Below, one piece after another: positions 11,429 to 22,054 of a DNA stretch of 64,000 bases. Origin of the DNA: Limnephilus marmoratus (taxonomy: Eukaryota; Arthropoda; Insecta; Trichoptera; Limnephilidae); contig OU862917.1 in NCBI GenBank assembly GCA_917880885.1, positions 31,670,104 to 31,734,103 of the forward strand, in the 5' to 3' direction. Both the position numbers and the translations under genes were made by a program. Within the stretch, counting starts at the first letter, position 1, and each line of letters starts with the position of its first letter. The notes below the pieces were generated by a model that ran no database searches, was not told where the DNA came from, and worked only from the letters and a program-made list of their open reading frames with translations.

Positions 11429-12033
11429 GCATCTGTCAAAAAGTGAAACCAAATGATAAGTTCGCAGAGAACAAACAATAAATCTAGTGAACGAATTCAA
11501 AAATTCGCCTGAAATCAAAGTGATGCCATATAAAAAAATAAATCAGTGTGGAATTTTAAAAAAATAATAGGAACATTTTCGGAGACGGGACATTTTCATG
11601 TAGTGACGTCACAAGCCTAAATAATGGATTTATTTATTTAAAAATAACAAAAACTGTACATTTCTATACAATTTTACTAACATTTTCTTAATCTTAGTAA
11701 AAAGATCTATCCACATGATTTTTTCCAAGTCGTTATGAAATCCATGCAAGTGGCCTATTGTAATTTATGTTGTTACTGTTTAATATTTTTATTACCTGCC
11801 CTGCAGTCTGCAGTGCACAAAAAAGAGCTTAAGTGGCTTAGCATTTTTAAAGTATTTGTATATTTCATATTTTAATTTCATAAAACCTAATCAGTTTCGT
11901 AGCAGTGGGGCCCCATTTTTTAATTTGCCCCAGGGCCCTTGGTTACCTAGCTACGCCACTGCACTGATGTTCTGGATTAAGCCATCTGAGTAAACACCGA
12001 TTCTGAAATTCGTCGGCAAATCCTATCGGCGCC

Positions 12034-12975
12034 GCGCTAACATAAAACTGTCCAAAAAAGCGAAGCTAGCAGTCCACAATGGAGTGCTGGAACATACCTT
12101 GAAGTATGGCAGTGAAGCGTGGAACTAGCAGAGGAAGGATGAAATTAGTCTGAATGCTGTAGAAATGAGATCCCTGAGGCGTATGTGTGGTAAAACCATG
12201 TACGATCGTGTGAGAAATGTGGAGACCCGAAAAGAATTCAATACAGAGCTGATATAAGTGTAATTAGTAAGATTAAGAAAGGGACGCTTAAGATGAAAGT
12301 TATACGTGAAATCCTATTTAGATACTATTTTGATTAATCTTTACGACGAATCGGCTTACAGTATGAACATCAAAAAATATGCTACGGATAAATCGAAGCT
12401 TTTACTAGCTTTTCTATGTATTGGAATTAAAATAAAATTATTATTTACGTAACAAAAAATATAAGCGTAAACCACCAAAAAAATGTTTTTTCATGAATAT
12501 GAATTAATACAATAAACAATTTTTTAAAAATACCCCTTTATGGCTAAGACTATTTTTGAGGTATTCCATGTTCTAACTTTTTTCGTTCTTAAAAAATTAT
12601 GCACAAAATAAATCAAAACCACTTTTTCGCTTACTTGCCTCTTGCAAATAAGACGCTCGATTTTAAAATTTTGCAGGCATGAGATTCGAAATATTTCTAG
12701 CGTTTATATTCCTCTTAAATGGTTTCAGCATAAAGAGAATGTATGACGCAAATGTGGATGGTAGAAGAAGTCGGGGACGTACGAGGAAGACATGGCACGA
12801 TCAAGTGATTTAGATACTTGAGTCGGGCCATGCCAATAGTCATAATAATGGAAGAGTATGTTCGAGACGATTTATCAATGTGAAGGAGGCAAGGAGTGTA
12901 TGTCGAGACCGAGTCGTTTGGCGGTCCGTCCTCTGCCTACCCCTGCGGCGAAACGGCGTGATGGTTAGTTAGTCA
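12034..12975 (+). pseudogene. RTE-type LINE 3' end, broken, split by an insertion
   Basis: 12034-12287 and 12719-12975 align with positions 26780-27325 of the better copy: CTGTCCAAA, GGCAGTGA, GAGATCCCTGAGGCGTATGTG, then GACGCAAATGTGGATGG and the end CGGCGTGATGGTTAGTTAG. It carries in-frame stops (for example a TAG where the other copy has a Trp-Gln pair) and frameshifts. The gap between the halves is the TTAA element. No function remains. Confidence 0.85.
12292..12714 (+). mobile_element. TTAA-flanked DNA element, copy A (piggyBac-like MITE)
   Basis: TTAA stands at both ends (12288-12291 and 12715-12718). The ends are GATGAAAGTTATACG and the inverse of TATATTCCTC, so the inverted ends are imperfect. 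Aligned with the intact RTE copy, the insertion occupies exactly the place of four bases, which fits a 4-bp TTAA duplication. TTAA duplication is the piggyBac hallmark. It has no open frame. Copy B is at 28725-28970. Confidence 0.8.
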
Positions 12976-13839
12976 GTCGGCAGTAGGTACCTACCTATGT
13001 TATTGACCTTATTAAAAACAATCTAATTAACCAAACAAACTAGTTGTCAAGCAAGATAACTGATATGCTTTACATAATTTGTTCAAAAGATGTTTCGTTA
13101 AAATGTAAAAGTTTCAAATTATTGTCGATAATTTTTGTGGTCATCAATTTAATGAAACGAGAGTTTAAAACACCCCTACCTTTATCGTGATAAATTTTTG
13201 GGTTATTGCGCCTTGTTGCGCTTACTCCTTTTTTACCCAACATCTGCCTCGGTGAAGGGTATTGTAACGAAGTCTGAAACGTTGGTAAGAAGGAGGAATC
13301 ACAACACGGCATAATAAACCAATAATTCATCATTATATCACTCAACTTTTGTTAATATTGTTATATATTGGATGATATTACAAATTGAGAGTTCAATGTG
13401 TTGTTTGATTTGTGAAATTTCGTCCGTGTTCATTAGATATTATGAAGGTGTGAAAAAACAACAAATATTGAGAGTTTGATTTTTTTAGATAGGCCAATCG
13501 GTTACGAACCCGAATACAATAATTATTTATTTTCTCCGTAATTATTGATTACGTAGTTACTTTTCTATTTTAAATAATTTTCCATAGCATTAATGAAATT
13601 AAGAAATTTGAATACTTACTTATTTTACCAAACTGTTCAGGTAAATAACTGTGGAAAAATTGAGTACTGAGTACTGAGCGAAAGGGATAACTTCACCTCA
13701 GGCTGATAACGCCTAAATAAAATTTTCAAAATCGAGGTTTTGTATTCCTCATTTTTTTCCTCCAAAACTTGGGCCGAATTTTAACATTTTTTTACGGGTG
13801 TTAGAAGAAAATATTTTTGATTTAAAAAAAATACTTTGT
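12976..13839. other. Unassigned
   Basis: Contains a block near 13255-13345 that vaguely resembles PLE ends (CTGAAACGTTGGT) but lacks a hammerhead core. No gene seen. Confidence 0.35.
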
Positions 13840-14125
13840 CCGGTTTGTATACTGAACGTCAGACAATTTTAACGATCTTTGAAGAGTCCTAACTCCTAGA
13901 AGAAGTAACTTGTCAAAAAAGCAAAACGTACAGACCCTGGTGGTCAAAATATGTTTTTTTTTTAAACTACAACATTACAACACAGGTGTGCGTAGTATGG
14001 TGGTCGAAAAATCCCCAATTCATGTAACGAACAATTCAAAGAATAAAGAAACTTAAAAAAAAAGTGTCAAAATCAAGAGTGGGTTGGAAATTGGGGAATA
14101 CGTTTGTATGATTGCAAAGAGGACC
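13840..14125 (+). repeat. Dispersed repeat, left copy of an inverted pair
   Basis: Ends in TTGGGGAATACGTTTGTATG. The inverse string occurs at 15902-15922, and the GTATACTGAAC and TGGTGGTC blocks also recur inverted in 15885-16140. Family unknown. Confidence 0.5.
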
Positions 14126-14639
14126 TCCCGAAATAATACTTTTCTGTTGGTCGGGGGTTTTTTTCCCGTAGAACTATTAGGTTTACTACTACCATTAGTT
14201 TTACAAAAGGTATCTCAAATATTTCCTACATTAGACCTTTTCGGCGAATAATAAACAGTTTTCTTTCTTCTGAAACGTTATTTGTAAGTTTAATTTGCGG
14301 TTTGTCACGGTTTCATGTCATGATTGGACATCGAATCATCGCACGGAGAAAAGGCATTACGATAATATTGATATTATACGTTACTGGGCGTCATCATAAA
14401 TACACCAAACTAACTGGTTAACAATTTGCATATAATAGACTACTGCAACACAAGAATTTTTGAGGTATAGGTATCGCAGCCAGAGTTGACACGAAAACAG
14501 TAGGTACCTACTCACAGAGGGGGTGAGTCACTAAGCTGCATTGCTAGCATGCAAGCATACAGCATGTTTCAAACTTGTCGAGTGAAATTGAAAAAATTGC
14601 ATTTTTGATATAATATAATAACGGATTCCACTACGTAAT
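14126..14639. other. Unassigned
   Basis: No supported gene or repeat. Confidence 0.35.
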
Positions 14640-14892
14640 ACTAGAAGCCAGGATTTATTTCAGTGCAGATATTCTGGGACTAACTACCATATGAATTCAT
14701 CTTTGCCCAGAATACTGATGGAGGAAAACAATTATACCAAGTCAGTGGACATCTTCAATTTAAGTTTAAACAAATATAAAATATTGTTACTGAGACGGTT
14801 CAGTTATGTACAATGAATGCTGTGTATTTCTTATTATTCATATGTAATGTAAAAGCCCCGATAAAGGGCGTTAATAAATAAATAATAACAAA
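14640..14892 (+). repeat. LINE 3' end, plus strand
   Basis: Ends GTAAAAGCCCCGATAAAGGG then CGTTAATAAATAAATAATAA. The GCCC/GGGC pair forms the hairpin that recurs at three other LINE 3' ends. The upstream part no longer yields a clear protein. Confidence 0.5.
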
Positions 14893-15034
14893 CTCTGTTA
14901 CATTTTCGTTATTTATTTTTGGGGTGTTATGCCATATTGCGCTACCTCCTTCTTTAGCCAAAATAACGAAAGACTTTTCGCAACGACTTCACCGCCGGAA
15001 TGAAATGAAAACTCAGGTTCACTCACTTTTCTCT

Positions 15035-15130
15035 TAAAAAGATTTTTCCGCACAGCATCCCCAAAGACGATTAAGGCTCCGAGGGAAATTATTTACCCCA
15101 ATGCCAAGGTCTCCTGCCAGGAGTTTTTTT
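15035..15130 (+). repeat. LINE-J/repeat X 3' tail fragment
   Basis: GCACAGCATCCCCAAAGACG, then GGCTCCGAGGGAAATTATTT and a closing T run. It lies directly upstream of the candidate TATA box at 15140. Confidence 0.55.
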
Positions 15131-15139
15131 TTTACATAT

Positions 15140-15168
15140 TATAAACAAACAAAAAATGGTATCAGTCG
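15140..15168 (+). promoter_or_regulatory. Candidate core promoter
   Basis: TATAAA at 15140-15145 is followed 22 bases after its start by TCAGT (15162-15166), the arthropod initiator motif. The spacing is a little shorter than the usual 28-31. Weak alone, but it stands just ahead of a signal-peptide frame. Confidence 0.3.
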
Positions 15169-15282
15169 AACGCAACCAGCGAAGAATCTGTTGTGTTGCA
15201 TAATGAAGACATTGTTCGTTTGTTTTGCATTCTGTGGCTCGGTATCTATGGCGGATGTTTCTCAGTGGAATAGCGGATACTG
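15164..15282 (+). CDS. Candidate first exon of a secreted protein (partial)
   Basis: ATG at 15203 opens MKTLFVCFAFCGSVSMA, a good secretory signal peptide (Lys, then a hydrophobic core, small residues before the cut), followed by nine residues ending NSGY and an in-frame splice donor CTG/GTAAGA at 15283. Only 80 coding bases, phase 2. Short first exons that stop just after the signal peptide are common in insect cuticle, chitin-binding and other secreted proteins. I found no matching second exon here, so the product is unknown. It could equally be a chance frame. Confidence 0.35.
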
Positions 15283-15634
15283 GTAAGATTAGTATGGCGC
15301 CTCACAACACTTTCACTTTGCTGCTAATCGTTTGCACGTCGCACGCGTTCTTTGCAGAATGGGCGACATACAACCATACAAAAAAAAAGAAAACATTTCT
15401 GCTTAAACGCCGATCTTCAAAATCACGAATATTATGTTTTTGGTTTGAAAATTTGATCGCTTCAGTGTAGAATATCTGAGTGTGTGATTTCGTTCGAATT
15501 CCAAGGTCATTCAGGAAGTTCTTTGGCTTTATTCGTTAGAGATGTGGTTATGTCGAGAAAATGTTTTTCATTAAAAATTTTAATGTCCTGAAAGCGAATA
15601 ACTTTTAATATTAAATGTCCCGATCTAGAATTAT
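15283..15634. other. Unassigned; would be intron 1 if the exon is real
   Basis: No acceptor-plus-exon that continues the frame could be identified. Confidence 0.3.
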
Positions 15635-15884
15635 CTTTTTATTAATTTATTTAACGCCCAGAGGGCTTTAACATTAATAAAGGTAATTAGTATAATTTGA
15701 ATTAGGAAGAAATAATAATAAAAAAATTATGAAAAAGGAAAAATACATTCATGAAATAAAAACACAGTTTGTCAGATAAAATCCAAACATTTACACAGAG
15801 ACAACCGAAGATTTAAGAATATGATTGGTATAGGTATGTTTAATATGTATGATCCACAAAATTCATAAAGTTCACATTAGGAGG
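15635..15884 (-). repeat. LINE 3' UTR, minus strand
   Basis: The complement ends GTTAAAGCCCTCTGGGCGTT followed by AAATAAATT. Same terminal hairpin as the LINE at 14640-14892, in the opposite orientation. Confidence 0.5.
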
Positions 15885-16140
15885 AAACCGGGCGGCGTTT
15901 TGTCCATACAAACGTATTCCCCAATTTTCTTTCTGGATGTTAACGCTACTGCGATTTTTTTTTAATACAATATAGATAGGTATCGACCACCAGCGTGTTG
16001 GTACGTTTTACTTTTATATAAAAAAAAAACTTTTACTTATCAAAAAAAGCAATGTCCAAATATTGTTATAATTGCCTGGTTTGAAAGCCATTAAAATACA
16101 TTCAGTATACAAACTGGTTAATGTATTTTTGAAAAAAGCA
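15885..16140 (-). repeat. Dispersed repeat, right copy of an inverted pair
   Basis: Begins GGCGGCGTTTTGTCCATACA and contains CGTATTCCCCAATTTT, the inverse of the 14085-14110 block. The two copies face each other about 1.7 kb apart. Confidence 0.5.
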
Positions 16141-16438
16141 ACACTTACAAACATAGAGCAATTTCTTCTAATACTGTTAGTAAAAAAAATTTAATGATTG
16201 TATTATCAGCCTGAGTTGTTGCTGAGCAGTTGTTCTTTTTGCTCAGTATTCGGGTAGTAAGAGCGACAGTGACACCAACACTTGGGTAAAATACCTATTG
16301 TTCAATTTCTCGGCTACCGGGTTTCCTCTTAAACATGCCAATATCACCTTAGTTTTGGTTTTCCTTAGCGTGAAACCGCGCTCTATCGGAGAATGAGCAA
16401 TGTAATTGCACTTATTTAAACTGCAGTAGAATAGAATA
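16141..16438. other. Unassigned
   Basis: No supported feature; probably older LINE sequence ahead of the fragment at 16439. Confidence 0.3.
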
Positions 16439-16779
16439 TTGTGTTGTATTCTTCTTATGGGTATATGTAGGTATATAAGTTGCAGGAGTTCGGAACAGTC
16501 TAATTTGAAATTCAATATTTTAAATAAGAAAGTTAAATCTTTTAAGTTAATTCATAAGTACAAAACCCGACAAATAACAACTAACACGTACATTAGAAAC
16601 ACTAGATCTCAAGGTCAAAAACATATTCAACAAGTAACTACTAACACAACATTTGGGCTAAAATACTTCTTATATTGTGGTATTAAACCATTGACGTAAA
16701 ACTCTAGAATAAAAAACCACTCTCACTCAAAAACCTCAACATTATAACATTTAAATCTCATTTTTTTTTTTTTTTTCTT

Positions 16780-17169
16780 AAGAAGCAATTACTTTGTGTA
16801 AGTTTCTCCGGTATTTATAAACTTAGCTGCAGTGATTGCCCTGCTTACTATATAGGAAAAACCGCACGTAATGTCAACACTAGAGTAAAAGAACATTTAA
16901 GATGTTTAAATGGAAAGGGTTTCTCTGAGCTTGCAAATCACCTAATCTCAACAGATCATACTTTTAATAAAATTTCAGGAACTCGCATATTACATTAAAA
17001 TAATATAGGTATAAAACTAGACAATTTAGAAGCTTTAGAGATTAGGAAATCATTAAATACAAATATATCAGAATTCTTACTCAATAACCAAATCAATTTA
17101 TCAAATCAAAAAAATTCACCTTATAGCCTTATTTTTAACTTATTTCCAGCAATCCATCCTAACCCATGA
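16780..17169 (+). pseudogene. PLE GIY-YIG endonuclease domain
   Basis: GIY at 16810-16818 is followed by KLSCSDCPAY and then YIG at 16849-16857, with the conserved Arg (KTARN), the KEHLR helix and the ANHL motif further on. The paired cysteines between GIY and YIG are typical for PLEs. One internal TAA after ILH breaks the frame; otherwise it stays open to a TGA at 17167. The domain nicks target DNA in this class. Confidence 0.8.
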
Positions 17170-17510
17170 TATTATGTATGTGTTTTAGTGTTAGTCTGAT
17201 GTCCTTCATTATTAATATTATCATATATCTAAATATCGTCCTTTATCTTATAATGTAAAATACATCAATATTTGTTTAATATCTCATTTATTACCGTTAA
17301 CTGTTGGTTTTTATTTGTGATTAGATCTATACTGTTGTCTCCCTCCCACTAATTGATTATTGTATTGTTGTCTCCCTCCCACTAATTGATTATCCACTTT
17401 ACCTCTGTCAAATACTTTGTCTCTTTCTAATTATGTTCTTGGTCATTTTCTTTCTCCCTCTGTCACTCAACTTATATATAAGCCATAGCTCTCACTTAAC
17501 ATTTAGTTAT

Positions 17511-17565
17511 TATTACTTATATCCTGAAGAAGCTTGATGTAAGCGAAACCGGTCGATATGTAATA
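17511..17565 (+). ncRNA. Hammerhead ribozyme motif, PLE type
   Basis: Core CTGAAGA (17524-17530), helix II GCTT/AAGC with a 5-base loop, GAAA, then the self-complementary ACCGGT and cleavage triplet GTC (ends 17554). Helix I pairs ATATC with GATAT and, beyond a TT bulge, TATTAC with GTAATA. All conserved core bases are present, with one extra A between the core and helix II. The minimal helix III fits the published dimer-type PLE hammerheads. Activity untested. Confidence 0.75.
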
Positions 17566-17905
17566 TAATAAATTCGTGGTTAAATACAAAGCGTTTTATT
17601 TATTTTTATAATTTAAATCTCAAATAAAAATCTGGATACTAAATATAGGAGAATCAGAAATAGAAAATATATCTACTGATATCAAATATAGACTAAACCG
17701 AATCTAGTGAACTGATTTATAAAAAAACACTATCTTATTTACTTTATATTATTTTAAAAAAATACTTCATGATATATGTTTATAATTAATTCATTGTTAA
17801 TCTCTTATAATTAAATTATAATATGTAAATGAAATCCTTGGGAGATCCCAGTGAGGATATCATTATCTCTACATGTTACTAAGAAAGGAAGACAATAAAT
17901 CATTA

Positions 17906-19600
17906 TTATTATTATTTCATTTTACGTATGTCTTCTAATTTATGAATTTTTAGAATATTTAGAAAGAAATTTACGTTAAGTGTACCTATTAATTGATTCA
18001 CTGCCACTAAAAAAATATGTATATACATATACCTATATCAAGACACGACATTTCCGGTGCGTATTGGTATTGAAAACCGCTGTTTTACAAATTTTAAACG
18101 TCTCTAATGTGTTCATTTTTTTCGCATCTGTTCGTTTTATTTTGAGTATCATCGTCGTGTTGCAAGCTACTAAATTCTTGAATATATACATACACGTTAA
18201 AATGTATCTACTAATTAATCTGGTAAGTATTCCTCTTTTTGTTTTAACTTACCATGCACGTTGCCTGCTCGTATTACCTCTTATTGGCATTCTCTTATAA
18301 AAACAATGCTGGGATTAACATGTTTAATGAATTGATCGTTAAAGTTTTCTTTCTCTAATTAAAAACAACAACGGAATTCCGTCTCGATGACAAATAACAG
18401 TAGGTGACTAATTATCTACATTTTACTCTACACTCTACACTCACCGTCCTTGGTTACTTTCCCAACACATTTTTAACTTTATTTATTAGTAACTCAGTCT
18501 TCATTTATATTTTTTTTTATTTTACGGACGCAAATCAGATGAATCGAAAAAAGTCAGCGATACCAGAAGGATAGCACAAAATAATATTCGCATGAATAGG
18601 GAAATGACAAATATGTAAGACAAAAATGTCCAAGCTAATGTTAAATCAAAGCCTGAATAATGTTTTGTAATTAATAAAAAATTAGAATCATATGCGAAAT
18701 TTCCGCTCATATATCCATTGTAATTTTATCACATGGTCTACAGTAAAAAATTATTTTGTTTATACCAAGTCCATTGTAAATTTGTTCCTACTCCGATGTA
18801 AAACATGTGTCCCTTTAAAAATCTAATTTTCAATAAAAAAATTCCATGTCATCATGAATATAATAACGATTTCAATAGACATTGGACATGACAACAATAA
18901 AAGCGGTTGTTGATAATTCACACTACTGGTAATAATCAATTAATTAGTTAACTGGCAGTTAAAAACCTGCAGAGCACGTAAAAACTGCTAGGCCCTGCAG
19001 GCGGCTTTTGGTTCGGCCGCCTAGTTTGTGTTGGTGATCATTTTGTAAATCCAATATTAGTTCCAAAATTAGCCCGTTCCTCGCGTCCACTGTCAACGTG
19101 TCAAGCAGTGATGGCTAGTCACCGCGAAAAAGTAACCGGGACGGGCGATGATGTTATATGTAATAAACAGTCGCTTGATACAACTGAGTATTATCGTCAA
19201 TCTTTCGAAATCCTGGAGATACTCTAGGTTCATAAATTCGTAGAACCTATACCTAGGCAGGTCACGTACCTTTGCGCCTTGCCGAAGAAAGTGGCGTCAT
19301 CTTGTGACGAATTATTGAATTAGAAACCGAATTACATCGGTAGCTTTGTCTGAAAATCCACGTACACGGATGTTTACATGGTGCAACTGGTAAGGTTCGG
19401 CGGCAGACATACGTTGGAAGCCGGCTTCTTAAATTCAATCACGCAGACGCAAGGCTATTAATAACGTTCAATATTCGACAATAGTTCAAAAGTCGACATG
19501 GCAACAAATATGGGAAAACCCATATAATTGAATAAAATCATATAGACCACCCCTCTCCGCTCCCCCATACATTATGTATGTATATGAACTGTAGAGTAAG
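17906..19600. other. Unassigned AT-rich sequence
   Basis: Two hydrophobic open frames (17980-18300 plus, 18522-18710 minus) look like base-composition effects; neither has splice sites or family motifs I recognise. 18975-19030 shares a CCCTGCAGGCGGCTTTTGG block with 8420. Confidence 0.35.
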
Positions 19601-19616
19601 AAACAATTGTATTATT

Positions 19617-19648
19617 CTAAAGATGGCCTCAACAGGCTGAAACTGGTT
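19617..19648 (+). ncRNA. Decayed PLE hammerhead motif
   Basis: CTAAAGA replaces CTGAAGA (the invariant G is lost), then helix II GGCCT/AGGCT with loop CAAC, GAAA and ACTGGTT. Downstream GAAATAAATGAAGTGG matches the usual PLE 3' UTR end. The G-to-A change should abolish cleavage. Confidence 0.55.
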
Positions 19649-19699
19649 ACGGTCAGAAATAAATGAAGTGGCAATTAGTTTTATAATTGTTTTAATATA

Positions 19700-20730
19700 T
19701 TATTATAATGATATTCCACCACGAATTGTCAGTATCAAAACTAGAAATATTAAATGGTTTTATCTACTTTATGGCTCGAAAGTTTTTTTTATCTACTTTC
19801 ATATCGTTGTTTGGCAAGCAATTCCGCGAATGTGATATGAAACAAATTGTTCAAGAGTGAGTTTAACCATGACAGATGCGGTATAAATTGTCCAATAAAC
19901 ATACATTTTAACAAATATTCGGCATTCTGTGAAAGAACATATCGGAGAAAATGATTATTAAGCAAACGGCTTTAATAAAATACCACTTTTGGATAGGTTG
20001 TCACCTTCGCGGTGTTCATTGTGCCGAATGGCATTTTATTGAAATGTAAGTGTTTTCTTTGTTGTCATGAGGATTATTTGCGTCTCCTGGCGTTGCAAAC
20101 AGGCAAATAAGGCTTCGTGTTTGAACTTAAAATTACAAACCCACCTACTGTATCGCCTCTTTAATAGCCTAAAAAGATCCCCTACTTCATGTTGATACAA
20201 AAAACGACAATCTGCGAGAACGTGCAATGACGATTGCACGACTCGGGTCTGTAGACTCCGAAGTTCGCCAATTCTGTCAATATTCATGCCAATAATGATT
20301 ATAATACTTGGGTCAACTTTATATAGCGTTTAATGACTAAATCACCTCATGGGCGCTTTTCATTTATTAATATGGGTACACGATGTCCTTTTCTAAAAGA
20401 GTGTGTTTTTAATTGACTCGAAACATTTTCAAATCCAGTTTCTGACCAAGAATGTGGGCTCAGCGCATTGAACGCCTGGCTCCGAACGGTGCGATATTCA
20501 TAATAAGAGGGTTCAAACATACTTGGCGTGAATTGAGCGTGAGTTACCACTGATAAGGTTTTTCCTCACACTCAGATCAGTCAATTATGATAGATGGTGC
20601 AAACCGTTTAGTGCATTATACACATTATACTGAGTATAATCTGTTAAGACGAATTTTAAACTGAAATCTTTTTTTATTGGGACAACTTTCTTTTTATAAC
20701 TTTTGAAGGTTATTCCCATCAAAGTAATAT
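19700..20730. other. Unassigned
   Basis: No supported gene or repeat. Open frames at 20036-20550 are short, on the minus strand and unlike known families. Confidence 0.35.
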
Positions 20731-20894
20731 ATCATTGAAGAAGAAGATAATGCTAATAATAATATAAACGAAAATATGAAGAAGACACGAAAATATGGAG
20801 TTTAAGTTGCGACCGTTTTCTTTTTATTTTTTTTTGTGTCTCGTTCTTTTTCATGTTTTCGTTTAGATTATTAATATTATCTTCTTCAATGAAA
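20731..20894. repeat. Foldback with about 60-bp arms
   Basis: ATTGAAGAAGAAGATAATGC on the left is mirrored by GCTTAAT-type AT sequence ending CTTCTTCAAT on the right; the AAACGAAAA and CATGA blocks also pair. Loop about 40 bases. Lies just left of a hAT element and could be an independent MITE. Confidence 0.6.
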
Positions 20895-20910
20895 TCTTGT
20901 TGACTTTATC

Positions 20911-22046
20911 TAGGGTTGCCATCTCTTAAATTTGGCAGCTAGGACAAGAAGCGTGAAAACCCCGGATTTTAGGGCCCAGAACCCGGACATGTCAACAGTT
21001 TTTTTTTAAACATGGTCAGTGTAATAAAAAATAATTGAAAATGTCATAAATCACCTTTTTATTTATTTTCAAATTAAATTTAGTCATCTTTATCATCATT
21101 ATAAATGTACCTAACAAAACAGAATCTTATTACAGTTTGTCACAAATTGTTTTAATAATCAGTTAGAATTTTTTTATTCTTAAAATAAAATATAAATTAT
21201 TAATTTACTCTGTTATGAAAACCAAACCTTATTATAATATTAAGCCTAACAAAATTCAATAACAAAGTACTGAGACCATTTTAGTATTCAGTCTTACAAT
21301 TTTTGAGGTAACTCTTAAACTCAATAATAATTATATCTTTAAATTTTTATTAGCAGCCATTTAAACAACAAAATATCTCTTAACATAATAACATGAACTA
21401 AATTCAGTCTTCTTAAATCTTAAGCAACAAAATTGAAACTTTTTAAAGTTTAGACTTACGACTTACTGTAATGTAAGTAACATTATAAATTTTTTAAGCA
21501 TAAAATAGCCAAAAACTATACTCATTTATTTCACCTTAAATTTTTAATCAACCCCGATATTGTAAATTTCTTTTACGTAATAACAACAATCATAACTTTA
21601 ACTACAAAAATGAAAAAAAATTATTGCTCTCATAAGTACATTATTTGATTATCTAGCTTTTAAAGCTTTTTCCTCAGCCTGTCGCCTTTTTTACTTTTCT
21701 GTTTTTTTGTATTTATCACTCTTTCCGATAGCTTTCAGAATATCTTCCCTTTTTAAAAGGAATTTGTAAAAATCAATTCAGCTGTATTTTTGGAAATTGA
21801 ATTTAATTTTAATTAAAGATAAATGAAACAATGTTACTTTGTTTGAACCACTTATATATTTGTTTATAACCGACCGGTTTCAGAACTACCGTTCCTTCCT
21901 CAGGGCAAACGTATACGTTTGACTTTAAATTTTAAGACTTTATTTTTTTTTAAACCCGGACCACAAATGAAACCCCGCCCGGACGCTCCCCGGACGCCCT
22001 CTAAACTAGGACAAATCCGGGGAAACCCGGACGGATGGCAACCCTA
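20911..22046. mobile_element. hAT-like element with TAGGGTTGCCATC ends
   Basis: Left TAGGGTTGCCATC and right inverse are flanked by the exact 8-bp duplication ACTTTATC (20903-20910, 22047-22054). Subterminal CCCCGGATTT and AAATCCGGGG repeats are inverted. A lysine-rich minus-strand fragment near 21640-21760 (KREDILKAIGKSDKYKK, one stop) may be a transposase remnant. A PLE end is inserted at about 21830-21925. Confidence 0.75.
21862..21912 (-). ncRNA. Hammerhead ribozyme motif, PLE type, minus strand
   Basis: On the minus strand: CTGAGGA (21903-21897), helix II GGAAC/GTTCT with loop GGTA, GAAA, self-complementary ACCGGT and GTC. Helix I starts GCC/GGT. All core bases are kept; one extra A again precedes helix II. 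The following UTR stub is AT-rich and ends inside the hAT element. Confidence 0.7.
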
Positions 22047-22054
22047 ACTTTATC

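Larger units (their letters stand above)
10285..11961 (+). mobile_element. hAT transposon, internally decayed
   Basis: Left end CAGGCGCGTAGCTACC and right end (inverse) CAGTGGCGTAGCTAGG. An exact 8-bp duplication CACTGATG lies at 10277-10284 and 11962-11969. An 8-bp duplication with CAG...GTAGC ends is diagnostic of hAT. It keeps a recognisable transposase amino terminus at 10696-10836, but the DNA-binding and catalytic parts are lost. A strong hairpin at 11381-11428 lies inside. Confidence 0.85.
16761..17610 (+). mobile_element. Penelope-like element (PLE), 5'-truncated
   Basis: An exact 12-bp duplication ATTTAAATCTCA flanks it (16749-16760, 17611-17622). It holds a GIY-YIG endonuclease frame, a UTR with a 31-bp direct duplication (about 17333-17394), and a hammerhead-like motif near its 3' end. 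GIY-YIG fused to an RT, plus hammerheads in terminal repeats, are known PLE features; the RT part is lost by 5' truncation. Confidence 0.85.
16439..17905 (+). pseudogene. LINE RT carboxyl end, interrupted by a PLE
   Basis: The left part (to 16748) encodes a decayed end of a CR1/Jockey-type reverse transcriptase: TTFGLKYFLYCGIKPLT, then IKNHS-SKTS. The frame resumes after the PLE at 17623 with KIWILNIGESEIENIS, the usual carboxyl tail. The 3' UTR closes with GACAATAAATCATTATTATT. Several stops; no activity expected. The LINE is older than the PLE inside it. Confidence 0.65.

Noticed and set aside
13250..13345. Possible seventh hammerhead
   Set aside because: CTGAAACGTTGGT resembles the 3' strand, but the CTGANGA core and helix II do not form.
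17980..18710. Hydrophobic frames that look like membrane proteins or chemoreceptor exons
   Set aside because: AT-rich sequence gives Phe, Leu and Ile runs by composition; no conserved receptor motif or convincing splice sites.
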